The notes: generated by a model from the letters alone, not told the origin. Positions 1 through 7,790 are shown, counted from the stretch's first letter. The stretch is DNA of 20,097 nucleotides from CAYSGL01 sp964520985 (GCA_964520985.1 CAZFPB010000020.1:1-20097); one strand, 5' to 3'. A program made the numbers and translations.

Positions 1-23
1 GGATCGACACGAGGGGCAAATAA
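1..23 (+). CDS. C-terminal tip of an upstream gene (partial)
   Basis: Reading from base 3 gives IDTRGK followed by TAA at 21-23, which directly abuts the ATG of the tail spike (TAAATG junction). Tight stop-start joins are the rule elsewhere in this window, so this is probably the end of a preceding tail gene. Too little sequence is present to identify it, and the other two frames are not excluded. Confidence 0.4.
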
Positions 24-1733
24 ATGGCTGAAACCCAACCGTTTGACGAATACCTCGCGTCGGTATCCGCCTCCACCACTGGCGTCTCCATGGTTCCTGG
101 GCTTAATGGGGCGGGGACCTCGGTTATTGCCGCTACCCTGCCTGTCCAGAGCATCCTTGATCGGGGCGTTACCGGCGACGGCACGACAGACGACACCGCT
201 GCCTTACAGGCTGCCGCCCTCACTGGCCAACATTTCATTATCCCAAGCCCTGCATCGTTCTATCGCATCACGGACAAGATCACGTTTGCAGACGGAACCG
301 TATTTGAGGGCGATGGCAGTTTCCCTGAACTCCGCATGGACAGTGCATCCAATATCCTCATGTTCGAACTGCCGAGTGTGTCCGGGGCCAAGATCATCGG
401 GCTTTCCATCAATGGTAACAACACCGTCACCCCAGACGGTGCCGCCAGCACTATCCTGCTATCCAGTTGTACAGACTGCGAGGTCCGGGGGAATAGGATT
501 TACGATACCAGTCTGAGCGGTTCCGGCGTCGGCGATTTGCTCATTTCAGGAACATCGTCGGGCAACAGGATCGTGGGCAACACTTTCACCGATTGCTTGG
601 GATCAGGGGTCGGCCTGTCCGGTTCGTCTGTCATCAACAATCAGGTGCTCGATAACAGTTTCACTGATTGCGGCTATTTCGGCATTCGGCTCGGCGAGGG
701 CGCGAACAAGAACGAGATTGCTTTCAATCGCACGCTCTCCAACGGGATCGAGCTTGTCGGTCTCACCCGCCAGTGCTTCCAGAACCGCATCCACGACAAC
801 CACGCCGAAAACTGTGGCGACAACGGGATATCGATTTCCGGCAATTTCAACACTGTCACCGGCAATGTCTGCGTTTTGAATAACTTCGCAGGCATCGGGG
901 TATGGGGATCGTTCAACACAATCAGCGGGAATGTCTGCCTCAACAACAACCAGACAGGCGGCGCGTCTTCATGGTCGGGCGTCACCATCTTAAATGGCTT
1001 CGGCGGCGTTGGCCAACATAACGTCGTCATGGGCAACACATGCGACGATGACCAGACGGTCCCAACGCAGCAATACGGCGTGGCCATCGGCGTCTTGACA
1101 TACACCCTCCATGCAGCCGCGCAAGTTGTTGCTGTGGGCGCGTATAGATACTTTGGCCTGAACGTGTATGTCGCAGCAACGGCCGGGACAACCGGGGCGA
1201 CAAACCCTGTTCACACTTCCGGCACCGTGTCAGACGGTTCTGTCGACTGGACGTACGTGACTTCGTTCCTCGTGGAAGCAAGCTCCATCCGGAATATGAT
1301 AATCGGTAATTCGGTCATCCGCTACGCCGTCAACAGCTACCAGGATGCAGCGAGCACATTTACGAAGAACGAGTTTCTCGGGACACAGGTTATTGAGCTT
1401 CAGGGCGCCAATCGTTGCCGGATCGACGGGACCGCGAGCGTTGACCTTTCTGTGGGCGGGACGAGCAGGATACAGGTCAACACCGCTGACTTTCGACCTG
1501 TGACAGATATCGCCGTTTCCAACGGCTTGGTAAATCGTAGATGGTCGCACACGTATTCGTCTAGTTTCTGGCCGGGCGCAGGTCTGGCGAGATGGACGAG
1601 CGGCGGGGGATCCCCTGAAGGAGTCCTCACTGCTGTCGTGGGCGCTCTGTGGACACGCACCGATGGCGGCGCAGCCACCACTTTCTACGTCAAGGAAAGC
1701 GGGGCGGGTAATACAGGATGGGTGGCAAAATGA
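24..1733 (+). CDS. Phage tail spike / parallel beta-helix protein
   Basis: A 569-residue protein started by ATG with GAGGGG (11-16) upstream. The N-terminal part (about residues 45-65, DRGVTGDGTTDDTAALQAA) is the signature that opens pectate-lyase-superfamily phage spikes. Residues about 120-330 are a run of short N/G/V-rich strands (such as GNTFTDC, DNSFTDC, GNVCVLNN, GNVCLNNN), typical of the right-handed parallel beta-helix (NosD/PbH1 repeats). A short module at about 370-415 (VYVAATAGTTGATNP, then SDGSVDWTYV) matches a sugar-binding insert often seen in phage spikes. The last 30 residues (ALWTRTDGGAATTFYVKESG) resemble common phage fibre tips. Expected role: a trimeric host-surface polysaccharide binder or depolymerase at the virion tail. 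No catalytic residues can be assigned from the sequence alone. Confidence 0.85.
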   Translation: MAETQPFDEYLASVSASTTGVSMVPGLNGAGTSVIAATLPVQSILDRGVTGDGTTDDTAALQAAALTGQHFIIPSPASFYRITDKITFADGTVFEGDGSFPELRMDSASNILMFELPSVSGAKIIGLSINGNNTVTPDGAASTILLSSCTDCEVRGNRIYDTSLSGSGVGDLLISGTSSGNRIVGNTFTDCLGSGVGLSGSSVINNQVLDNSFTDCGYFGIRLGEGANKNEIAFNRTLSNGIELVGLTRQCFQNRIHDNHAENCGDNGISISGNFNTVTGNVCVLNNFAGIGVWGSFNTISGNVCLNNNQTGGASSWSGVTILNGFGGVGQHNVVMGNTCDDDQTVPTQQYGVAIGVLTYTLHAAAQVVAVGAYRYFGLNVYVAATAGTTGATNPVHTSGTVSDGSVDWTYVTSFLVEASSIRNMIIGNSVIRYAVNSYQDAASTFTKNEFLGTQVIELQGANRCRIDGTASVDLSVGGTSRIQVNTADFRPVTDIAVSNGLVNRRWSHTYSSSFWPGAGLARWTSGGGSPEGVLTAVVGALWTRTDGGAATTFYVKESGAGNTGWVAK

Positions 1734-1966
1734 CCAAGAGGCAAGTCGTCAAGGACAGCGCCGGCACGGTGATCAACATAGGACCTTGGGATTACGTAGA
1801 GATGGAAGAGGCGTCAAGCATCCTCGATGCTCTGGGAAATCCCGTCGTCAAGGTGGTCAAAACCAACCCGCTGCCGAACGGGGCTTACGAGGACGAAGCC
1901 GACATCATCGAAGGTTGGGACGGCGGTCTATACGTTAAGGGCGACCCAAGGGCAGAAAGAACCTAA
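1730..1966 (+). CDS. Small tail-module protein, unknown function
   Basis: A 78-residue acidic protein beginning MTKRQVVKDSAG. Its ATG (1730-1732) overlaps the TGA of the tail spike in an ATGA join, so it is translationally coupled to the spike; an in-frame ATG at 1718 would add four residues and is the alternative start. No domain was recognised. The spacing and the position right after the spike suggest a spike accessory or chaperone-type protein or a short structural protein, but this is inference only. Confidence 0.6.
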   Translation: MTKRQVVKDSAGTVINIGPWDYVEMEEASSILDALGNPVVKVVKTNPLPNGAYEDEADIIEGWDGGLYVKGDPRAERT

Positions 1967-2026
1967 CGCCTCTCTTTGCTATGCTCATTTTTCTGCGTAT
2001 AGACAGGGATCAACCGGAGGTCGAAT

Positions 2027-2962
2027 GTGAGCATAGAATGGAGCGCTGATGCCTTTCATCGAGCCGGGGTGAAGGCATCGCCGGTCAAGATTTTGCTGAA
2101 GACTAAGGATGATCACTGGTTGCTGCGCAAATGGTATTCACACCATGCTCAACTTGTCGGCAGCGACAATATCATCATATTTGATCACGCCTCCACCCAT
2201 CCTCTCGTCAATCGTTTCTACGAAGAGATAGAAAAGGAAACCCCGGTATTCCGCCACGACGCGCCAGTAGATGATGTTCATGACAGTAGCAAATTTCCCG
2301 CGCTTTACAGGCAACTGAATGAAGTATGCTCCACTTTCATATTTCTCGACACTGATGAATATCTGTCCGGGATGGCCTCTCCTTCCTCATTGATTAAACC
2401 AGAGGGCTTTATGGAAGCGGTCAATGCCAATCTTGCGGATGATGCAGATTACGCTCCGACACTGTGGATAGACAACGCCTTCAAATCCGAAAAATCATTC
2501 ATTATGCGGGGGCAAAGCGATCTTGAGCAGGGCATAAAGTGGGGCAAGCCGCTTATGAGGGCGAGCCGCGTAACCCACGGTACATCCAATCACAATTGCC
2601 AAGTTGCGTCCCGATCGCAAAAAGTTTCCAAAGTAAGCCGATTGGTCTTATTCCATATGAAAAACCTGCTTCCCCAGCAGCGAATTGAGGCCAACGTCAG
2701 GAAACTGAAGACCTTCAATCTAGTGCCGCACGATGCCGCCTTGGACGAAATCTTGCAGATGGACCTACGCGAGGGGAGCCCTAGCCGGTGGGTCAATGAG
2801 ATCAAGCAACTTATCGAAGCAGCGGAACGCCCTCCGGAGACAGGGGAAATCATGATCGACGGTGATGAAATCACTTTCGCTCGGGATGACATCCGTCATA
2901 TGATGCGAGACTTCTACGAGAATCCGGCTGCCATCATGACAAAATCAGGGCTGGTCCAGTAA
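2027..2962 (+). CDS. Glycosyltransferase, family 2-like
   Basis: A 311-residue protein starting at GTG 2027, with a strong GGAGG (2016-2020) six bases upstream. After an N-terminal lysine-rich strand (about residues 20-30, VKILLKTKDDHWLLRKWYSH) the order matches the glycosyltransferase-2-like family found in rhizobial and phage genomes: KDD..L..W..HH, then IIIFDHAST, then a metal-binding DTD (D108-T109-D110) in FLDTDEYL. These enzymes move a sugar from a nucleotide sugar to a polysaccharide, lipid or protein in the cytoplasm. It sits between tail genes, so possible roles are virion glycosylation or modification of the host surface to block superinfection. The acceptor cannot be read from sequence. 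Codon use is more AT-rich than the neighbours, consistent with separate acquisition as a moron-like cargo gene. Confidence 0.75.
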   Translation: MSIEWSADAFHRAGVKASPVKILLKTKDDHWLLRKWYSHHAQLVGSDNIIIFDHASTHPLVNRFYEEIEKETPVFRHDAPVDDVHDSSKFPALYRQLNEVCSTFIFLDTDEYLSGMASPSSLIKPEGFMEAVNANLADDADYAPTLWIDNAFKSEKSFIMRGQSDLEQGIKWGKPLMRASRVTHGTSNHNCQVASRSQKVSKVSRLVLFHMKNLLPQQRIEANVRKLKTFNLVPHDAALDEILQMDLREGSPSRWVNEIKQLIEAAERPPETGEIMIDGDEITFARDDIRHMMRDFYENPAAIMTKSGLVQ

Positions 2963-2981
2963 AGGCGGAAACGAGGCGCGA

Positions 2982-3203
2982 ATGATTAATCAACAGCAAT
3001 TGATCTTAAAAGCCATTTTGGAAGGTGAGGCGGTCGTTGATATTGAACAGTCGTCTCTGATCGTGGGCGGGAGAGCCCTCAAGGTTTCGCTCGGTGATAG
3101 CGCACTTTCTGACGAAGACTTCTCGTTCCTTCAGGCGCATATCGAAAACTTACAATCTGAATATCCTGGCGGTGTCTGGGGTGCGCCAATCGCAATAGGC
3201 TGA
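2982..3203 (+). CDS. Small hypothetical protein
   Basis: A 73-residue acidic protein (MINQQQLILKAILEGEAVVD...) with GAGG at 2973-2976 six bases ahead of ATG, starting 19 bases after the glycosyltransferase stop. No membrane segment or recognised motif. It is the last gene before an intrinsic terminator at 3247-3272, so it probably shares a transcript with the glycosyltransferase. Function unknown. Confidence 0.6.
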   Translation: MINQQQLILKAILEGEAVVDIEQSSLIVGGRALKVSLGDSALSDEDFSFLQAHIENLQSEYPGGVWGAPIAIG

Positions 3204-3246
3204 ACTGCGGCGAATTCGATAGACTAATCATATCGCGACCATTTCC

Positions 3247-3272
3247 AGGCTCCCTTCCGGGGGCCTTTTTCT
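3247..3272 (+). terminator. Intrinsic terminator
   Basis: AGGCTCC (3247-3253) pairs with GGGGCCT (3260-3266) with one T-G wobble around a six-base loop, and runs straight into five Ts (3266-3270). It separates the glycosyltransferase pair from the next structural gene. Confidence 0.75.
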
Positions 3273-3290
3273 ATGCGCGAAGGATACCCC

Positions 3291-4109
3291 ATGAGCATTG
3301 CAATTGGAATCATGAACAGCATCGTGACGAGTTACGGGCCATCCTATGATCCCGCTGCGTCCGCGCTGTTTGCCCGGTTCACTACCCCACCGACACCTCT
3401 GCGCGCTCGGCAGGTCAATGACCTGTTCCTAGCACTCCGTAACTCAGCGGCCGGCAATCTCCTCCTCAAGTTTGACGCTCTCTACATCTTCGCAGCGGCC
3501 GACAGTCAGGCAGCTACGCGAAACTGGGTGCAGAACCTTTACAACGCAACCGCAGTGGCCAGCCCGACCTTTACGGCGGATCAGGGGTTTGCCGGCAACG
3601 GTACATCGAGCTACCTGACTTCCGGCTTTACACCCTCATCTGCGCCGTCCCCGAAGTACACGCAGAACAGTGCCCACCTGTCTGCGTGGTCTCGGACAGA
3701 CAACGACAGCAGTGGTGTTATAATCGGCGGAAGAACTGGTGGCTCTGTTAGCCAGGCTCTGGTCCAACCACGAGCGTCAAACCTATTCCATGGACGTCTT
3801 AACCAGAATGCCAGTGGCGCTGGGATCGCGAATACAAACTCCAGCGGTCATCTCCTGGCAAGCAGAGTTGATAGCGCCAACCGCAAGGCCTACCGCAACG
3901 GCGTGTCGTTAGGCGCGCTTGCAGAAGCCAGTGACGGTGTTCCGAACACTCCAATATTCATTGGCGCGCTAAACGGCGGGGCGGGTACAGCGGCTGCTTT
4001 TGATACAAGGCAAATGGCTGCCGCCAGCATTGGAGGCACTCTCAGCGATGCCGAGGCTCTCGCTTTTTACAATGCCCTTCAGGCCTACATGACAGCCGTG
4101 GGCGCCTGA
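3291..4109 (+). CDS. Phage structural/adhesin protein with LamG-like fold
   Basis: A 272-residue protein. The start at ATG 3291 is chosen over the in-frame ATG at 3273 because AAGGA (3280-3284) is well spaced from it and 3273 lies at the edge of the terminator. The order FxxxTTPPTPLRARQVNDL, then LDALYIFAAADSQAATRNWV, then PTFTADQGFAGNGTSSYL, and YTQNSAHLSAWSRT is a recurrent pattern in phage tail-region proteins that resemble concanavalin A/LamG sugar-binding sandwiches. It lies between the spike and the endolysin. Expected role: a minor tail or carbohydrate-binding structural protein. The family resemblance is from recognition rather than from a search, and no active site is implied. Confidence 0.65.
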   Translation: MSIAIGIMNSIVTSYGPSYDPAASALFARFTTPPTPLRARQVNDLFLALRNSAAGNLLLKFDALYIFAAADSQAATRNWVQNLYNATAVASPTFTADQGFAGNGTSSYLTSGFTPSSAPSPKYTQNSAHLSAWSRTDNDSSGVIIGGRTGGSVSQALVQPRASNLFHGRLNQNASGAGIANTNSSGHLLASRVDSANRKAYRNGVSLGALAEASDGVPNTPIFIGALNGGAGTAAAFDTRQMAAASIGGTLSDAEALAFYNALQAYMTAVGA

Positions 4110-4148
4110 CCCCACCCGCAAACCATCCCAGAACACAGGAACATCATC

Positions 4149-4826
4149 ATGAAAATGAGCACCGAAGGGCTTATCGCCCTCATCGGGCACGAAGGCATTG
4201 TGCTTTCGCGCTATCTCGATTCCGTCAAGGTATGGACGATTGGCGTCGGCCACACAAAGGCGGCGGGCGGCATCGATCCGGAGAAATTCACCGGCACCCT
4301 GACCATGACTGAGGCGCTTGACCTGTTACGCGACGACATCGTGAAATACGAGAACGGCGTCAACAACGCAGTCAAGGTGGCGCTGAAACAGCACGAGTTC
4401 GACGCTCTCGTAAGCTTCCATTACAACACCGGCGCCATCGCGCGGGCCACCCTCACCAAAACCCTGAATGCGGGCGACAGGAAGGGCGCTGGCGAGCAGT
4501 TCATGAATTGGGTCAAGCCAGCAGCCATCTATGGACGCCGCAAGGCTGAGGCCCGTCTGTTCATCGCCGGCGAATATCCCCCCCCTCTTGCAACCGCGTA
4601 CCCGGCAGATGCCAAGGGCAACGTGCTCTGGGGCGCTGGCACCCGGGTAAATGTCGGGCACCTCCTCGCCACGCCAAAACCGGCTATCCCGCAGCCACCT
4701 CCCGTGCCGATCGACGCGCCTCCCGCCCCGAACGATCCTGCCGTCATCGCCCAAGGCCCGGTTCCGTCTGGCGGATGGCTTGCCGCGCTTCTCTCCGTCA
4801 TCGCAAAAGCTTTCGCGAGGAAATAG
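4149..4826 (+). CDS. Endolysin, GH24 (T4-type) lysozyme with C-terminal tail
   Basis: A 225-residue muramidase that cleaves the MurNAc-GlcNAc bond of peptidoglycan. AGGA at 4137-4140 precedes ATG. The catalytic triad is visible with T4 spacing: E15 (IGHEG), D24 (YLDS) and T30 (WTIGVGHT). The catalytic domain spans about residues 5-145. It is followed by a proline-rich linker (about 172-200) and a hydrophobic/basic end GGWLAALLSVIAKAFARK. There is no signal peptide or SAR anchor at the N-terminus, so release to the periplasm should depend on the holins encoded just downstream. The extra tail is unusual for a plain T4-type lysozyme and could help contact the membrane. Confidence 0.92.
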   Translation: MKMSTEGLIALIGHEGIVLSRYLDSVKVWTIGVGHTKAAGGIDPEKFTGTLTMTEALDLLRDDIVKYENGVNNAVKVALKQHEFDALVSFHYNTGAIARATLTKTLNAGDRKGAGEQFMNWVKPAAIYGRRKAEARLFIAGEYPPPLATAYPADAKGNVLWGAGTRVNVGHLLATPKPAIPQPPPVPIDAPPAPNDPAVIAQGPVPSGGWLAALLSVIAKAFARK

Positions 4827-4828
4827 CC

Positions 4829-5020
4829 ATGAACCCCACATACATCCGGATAGCGCTCCGGTATCTCGCGGGCTACCTCGTCTTCAAGGGCATTCTCCCG
4901 CAGGAAATCTCCACCACGATTGAGAACGATCCCGAGCTTGCCGGGGCCGTGGGAGCGTTGATCATGGTTGCCGTCGAGGGTGCTTATGCCTTTGCACGCC
5001 GCATGGGATGGCGCACTTAA
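4829..5020 (+). CDS. Small membrane protein, Pam3-gp28-type putative holin
   Basis: A 63-residue protein starting at ATG 4829 with GAGGAA (4817-4822) inside the end of the endolysin gene. It has two hydrophobic stretches: IALRYLAGYLVFKGIL and AGAVGALIMVAVEGAYAFA, followed by RRMGWRT. This length, the loop with an ENDPEL-type acidic segment and the RxGW end match small alphaproteobacterial phage holins of the Pam3-gp28 type. It forms the middle of a lysis cassette with the endolysin before it and a second membrane protein directly after it. Confidence 0.7.
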   Translation: MNPTYIRIALRYLAGYLVFKGILPQEISTTIENDPELAGAVGALIMVAVEGAYAFARRMGWRT

Positions 5021-5425
5021 ATGCTCGCCCTCATCGCCAAGCTATTCGCTGGCCCGCTCATCGGCGCGCTGTCCAAGGCCTATGAGGCAAAACTGGCAGC
5101 GGACAACGACGAATCCCGATTGGTCGCGGACGTGGCGATAGAGGATATCAAGCGCCAGATCGCCGACCGGGACGCCGCCAAGGAAATCCGGTTGGCGACT
5201 GCGACCTTCTGGGAAATGCGTCTCGTTACCGCGCTCGTGGCGGGCTGCTTCGCGCTGCATCTCCTGCTGGTCACGCTCGATACTTGTTTCGCCCTTGGCT
5301 GGCGCGTCTCCGCCTTCCCGAGCCCATTCGATCAATGGGAAGGGACGATTCTCCTGTCTTTCTTCGGTGTCCAGGCAGTCGGCAAGGGCATCACCGCTAT
5401 CGCCTCTGCAATCCGCAGGCGTTAA
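5021..5425 (+). CDS. Holin-like membrane protein (3TM/GTA-holin type)
   Basis: A 134-residue protein whose ATG follows the previous TAA with no gap (TAAATG), so it is probably coupled. It has an N-terminal glycine/alanine amphipathic helix (LALIAKLFAGPLIGALSKAY), a charged helical linker (about 30-62), then FWEMRLVTALVAGCFALHLLL and a last hydrophobic segment ILLSFFGVQAVGKG. The FW..R plus LHLWLV-type core and the FPxPFDxWEGxILLSFFG end match the 3TM holins linked to gene-transfer-agent and phage release. Expected role: holin or holin partner of the preceding small membrane protein at the inner membrane. Confidence 0.65.
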   Translation: MLALIAKLFAGPLIGALSKAYEAKLAADNDESRLVADVAIEDIKRQIADRDAAKEIRLATATFWEMRLVTALVAGCFALHLLLVTLDTCFALGWRVSAFPSPFDQWEGTILLSFFGVQAVGKGITAIASAIRRR

Positions 5426-5442
5426 TCCCGAAAGGAACCAGC

Positions 5443-6153
5443 ATGCGTACTCTCCCGATCTTTTTCGCAGCGCTGGTGGCGCTCGTTCTCATGGGCTTCG
5501 GCCTCAAATTCTTTCCGTTTCCAGATCCAGTCCCGCCTTTATATGCGGCGGACATCGCGACCGCTGAAATTGCCAAGCTCAACGCGGCGGCGCCGAAGTT
5601 CCCTCGTAAGCCGCTTTTGCCAGCGGATGTAAAGGTCGTAATGGATGGCGGGCATGGATCGGCCGTTTATCTGGGCCATAACGTGTTCCTGACCGCTGGG
5701 CATGTCGTCAACAAAATGACCAAGCCATTCACGATCAAACTTCACGATGGCTCCATTCGCAAAGCAGAAACGCTTTGGTTCAACTCGAAATACGATATCG
5801 GGCTGATATCTGCCGATGGTGACGGGCTGCAAAGTTCCGACCTGCAATGCCGGGAAATGGAGATTGGCGAGGCAATCCGCATCGAGGGCAATCCGACGAT
5901 CATGGAATTCGTTTCCGCGACTGGCAAGATAGCGGGTGGCGGGAGAAAGATAGGCTTCTGGGAGCGTGTACAGGTCGTTGATATAACAATCCTCCCCGGT
6001 CAATCTGGCGGTCCTGTCTATGACAAGGATGGCAAGCTGGTCGGCATTACGGTCGGTGTCGCGACGTTTGGTATGGGATGGTCTGCCTCTCCTACTGGAT
6101 TCGGGTTCGTCGTGCCTGGGAAGGCTATCTGCCCTCTATTGGCGAGGGCATGA
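5443..6153 (+). CDS. Exported trypsin-like serine protease
   Basis: A 236-residue protein from ATG 5443, with AAAGGAA (5431-5437) upstream; an in-frame extension to 5284 has no ribosome site and overlaps the holin gene. An N-terminal signal/anchor LPIFFAALVALVLMGFG (residues 4-20) implies export. The chymotrypsin-fold triad is complete: H87 in FLTAGHVV, D118 in YDIGL and S188 in LPGQSGGPVYD. It therefore probably acts as a periplasmic or membrane-anchored protease. Lying inside the lysis cassette, it could process envelope or virion proteins or take part in the final lysis step; no classical Rz/Rz1 spanin pair is seen here. A lysogenic-conversion role is the alternative. Confidence 0.85.
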   Translation: MRTLPIFFAALVALVLMGFGLKFFPFPDPVPPLYAADIATAEIAKLNAAAPKFPRKPLLPADVKVVMDGGHGSAVYLGHNVFLTAGHVVNKMTKPFTIKLHDGSIRKAETLWFNSKYDIGLISADGDGLQSSDLQCREMEIGEAIRIEGNPTIMEFVSATGKIAGGGRKIGFWERVQVVDITILPGQSGGPVYDKDGKLVGITVGVATFGMGWSASPTGFGFVVPGKAICPLLARA

Positions 6154-6193
6154 ACTTCATCGCATCACAGTGCATTGCAATAGGACGAACTGA

Positions 6194-6475
6194 ATGACCG
6201 AACGGACATCTGAGATGGATCAACACGATTTGCGCGCCCGCGTGGTCGGCTTGGAGCACGGGATAGCCAGCCACCTCACAAGGTTGACAGCCCTCGAATT
6301 GTGGACGCGAAACCGAGATATCGCCGATGCACGCAGGGACGAGCAGTTTTCCGGCATTCAAAAGGATCTGGACTCGATCAAGAGCAACCTCTCAAGGATC
6401 GTCTGGCTCATAGTCAGCGGGATTATCCTGGGCGTGGTTGCCTTCATGATGTCCGGTGGGTTTAAAGTTCCATGA
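6194..6475 (+). CDS. XhlA-like coiled-coil membrane protein
   Basis: A 93-residue protein preceded by AGGACG (6182-6187). Residues about 8-65 are charged and heptad-like (LRARVVGLEHGIASHLTRL..., QKDLDSIKSNLSRI), and one C-terminal membrane helix follows (IVWLIVSGIILGVVAFMM). This arrangement, with IKxxLSRIxWLIV before the helix, matches haemolysin XhlA-type phage proteins that cooperate with holins. It is the last gene of the rightward lysis cassette, followed by a strong terminator. Confidence 0.7.
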   Translation: MTERTSEMDQHDLRARVVGLEHGIASHLTRLTALELWTRNRDIADARRDEQFSGIQKDLDSIKSNLSRIVWLIVSGIILGVVAFMMSGGFKVP

Positions 6476-6502
6476 CCGCCTGATCCTCCCTCAGACGGTT
6501 TT

Positions 6503-6539
6503 GCCCGGCGTGTCCTTGATTGGGTGCGCCGGGCTTTTT
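6503..6539 (+). terminator. Intrinsic terminator closing the late operon
   Basis: GCCCGGCG (6503-6510) pairs perfectly with CGCCGGGC (6527-6534) around a 16-base loop, then TTTTT (6535-6539). On the minus strand the T-tract is missing, so it acts only on rightward transcripts. It lies between the convergent late and early operons. Confidence 0.88.
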
Positions 6540-6550
6540 GCGTTTCAACC

Positions 6551-6826
6551 CTACGAATAATTGTTATGCCCGCCCGAGCCATCCCAACCGACCCGGGTAT
6601 TAATATTGAACGTCATTCGCTTACTGCCGCATTCTTTGCAGCGAAGCCGCTTCGATAGATCGCCAGCCAGCGCGCTATGATCTCTCCCGAGCTTTTCGGC
6701 GAGTGCTTCCAGATTGAGATTGCTATGCCGCCCGCAATCGCTGCATGTGACGGAATAGGCGTACCCGGCTTCTATGAAGTCGCCGAGAGTGTGGATGGAA
6801 ATGCTGCCATCAGGGTGTCTGGGCAT
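6551..6826 (-). CDS. Small zinc-ribbon-like protein
   Basis: A 91-residue protein with two CxxC pairs, TCSDCGRH and RCKECGSKRM, about 35 residues apart, giving a likely four-cysteine zinc ribbon. It starts with MPRHPDGSISIHTLGDFIE. Its ATG (6826) directly follows the stop of the 29-residue membrane ORF, so the two are coupled. It is the last gene of the leftward operon. A nucleic-acid or protein-binding role is plausible; the target is unknown. Confidence 0.7.
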   Translation of the reverse strand: MPRHPDGSISIHTLGDFIEAGYAYSVTCSDCGRHSNLNLEALAEKLGRDHSALAGDLSKRLRCKECGSKRMTFNINTRVGWDGSGGHNNYS

Positions 6827-6916
6827 CTATCCCACCATCCACTTCACCGCCTCGTAACCTACCGTCGCCAGAAGGATTATAGCAGCTATTGAGAGGGAGA
6901 GGGCGGTTCGGTTCAT
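6827..6916 (-). CDS. 29-residue single-helix membrane peptide
   Basis: A very short ORF: MNRTALSLSIAAIILLATVG and nine further residues. ATG (6914-6916) overlaps the TGA of the upstream gene in an ATGA join, and its own stop directly abuts the ATG of the zinc-ribbon gene. Filling the gap between two genes exactly, with coupling at both ends, is the main evidence that it is real. Residues about 7-19 form one hydrophobic helix. It could be a small inner-membrane regulator; function unknown. Confidence 0.6.
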   Translation of the reverse strand: MNRTALSLSIAAIILLATVGYEAVKWMVG

Positions 6917-7185
6917 GCATCGAGTTCGGCAATGGCTTGCTTGATCATGGCGCGGAACTCGGATTTCATGGCCTCACCATCATTCACATAGTTTCCTGCC
7001 TTGAGCCCTGCCAGTTCCATCTCGTCGCTCACGTTAACGCGAAGATGCTCAAGCGTGGCGCGGATGGCGACTTTGGCTTGGTCCTCGTACTCCCACTGTT
7101 GTGGGTCCATGTATTCGAGCTTATCCCAGTCCCGTTCGGCTTGAGTGCAAATCGCTCTCGCCACCTTCTCAATGATCGGGTTCAT
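6913..7185 (-). CDS. Small hypothetical phage protein
   Basis: A 90-residue protein. ATG 7185 (MNPIIEKVARAICTQAERDW) is chosen over the upstream ORF start because AAAGG sits just before it and the extension would overlap the HNH gene. The pattern EKVARAI......W......Y...AK.AI.A.LEHL recurs in alphaproteobacterial phage proteins of unknown role. It is joined to the next gene by an ATGA overlap. Confidence 0.65.
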   Translation of the reverse strand: MNPIIEKVARAICTQAERDWDKLEYMDPQQWEYEDQAKVAIRATLEHLRVNVSDEMELAGLKAGNYVNDGEAMKSEFRAMIKQAIAELDA

Positions 7186-7199
7186 CTGTCTTGCCTTTC

Positions 7200-7688
7200 T
7201 CACGCCGCCCACGAACGGCCGCGCCTGATCCTGCTTATCAAACTATGCGTGACACCGTAATCGCGCGCAATGGACGTATTTTTGTGGCCGAGTGCTATAC
7301 GTTGCCGAATAGCGTCCACCTGATTCGCGCTGAGTTTGGCAGCCCCGTTGTTCTCCCCCTTGCGGTCGATGACCGGAAAGCGTCCACGCTCAACGGCGTC
7401 CATCGAATTGTCCCTCACCGTCCCCTGCAACAGATGATGCGGGTTAACGCAACGAGGGTTGTCGCAGGTGTGACGAACGACCAGGCCTTCAGCCGGAAAG
7501 TCGCCGTGGTAGAGCAAATACGAAACTCTGTGAGCTCCGACATTAACGCGCCCGAATTGAGGGACGCGGAAGTTGCCATAGCCGTCACTGTTTCGCGAGC
7601 CGTTCCATTCCCAGCAAGCGGTATCGCTCGGGGGAACCGAAACTTTTGACCAGAACCTGGCTATGGTGATAGGAGAAATATTGGTCAC
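7200..7688 (-). CDS. HNH endonuclease with C-terminal HTH
   Basis: A 162-residue protein taken from GTG 7688 (MTNISPITIARFW...), which has AAAGG five bases upstream; a TTG at 7739 would add 17 residues. The HNH core is VGAHRVSYLLYHG then VRHTCDNPRCVNPHHLLQGT, with the DN(P)xCxNPxH zinc motif of HNH_3-type phage nucleases. The C-terminal 45 residues (KLSANQVDAIRQRIALGHK then IARDYGVTHSLISRIRRGRSW) form a helix-turn-helix that probably guides DNA binding. This is typical of free-standing phage or homing HNH nucleases. A leftward promoter candidate lies at 7791-7819. Confidence 0.88.
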   Translation of the reverse strand: MTNISPITIARFWSKVSVPPSDTACWEWNGSRNSDGYGNFRVPQFGRVNVGAHRVSYLLYHGDFPAEGLVVRHTCDNPRCVNPHHLLQGTVRDNSMDAVERGRFPVIDRKGENNGAAKLSANQVDAIRQRIALGHKNTSIARDYGVTHSLISRIRRGRSWAA

Positions 7689-7790
7689 GGGCACCTTTCT
7701 TAGGTGCGGGCGACGTTCTGAAAACTCCAATCGATTCAATGGCTGTTTTCGGATGGGTGCGGGCGCCTAAATATTTGTTTTGACGCTAGA

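Noticed and set aside
6915..6920. Another ATGCAT in the leftward operon
   Set aside because: Flanks (TTC/CGA) do not match the GACATGCATA operator.
7703..7765. Direct repeat GGTGCGGGCG at 7703-7712 and 7756-7765 near int
   Set aside because: Ten GC-rich bases could occur by chance; not convincing as an att core.
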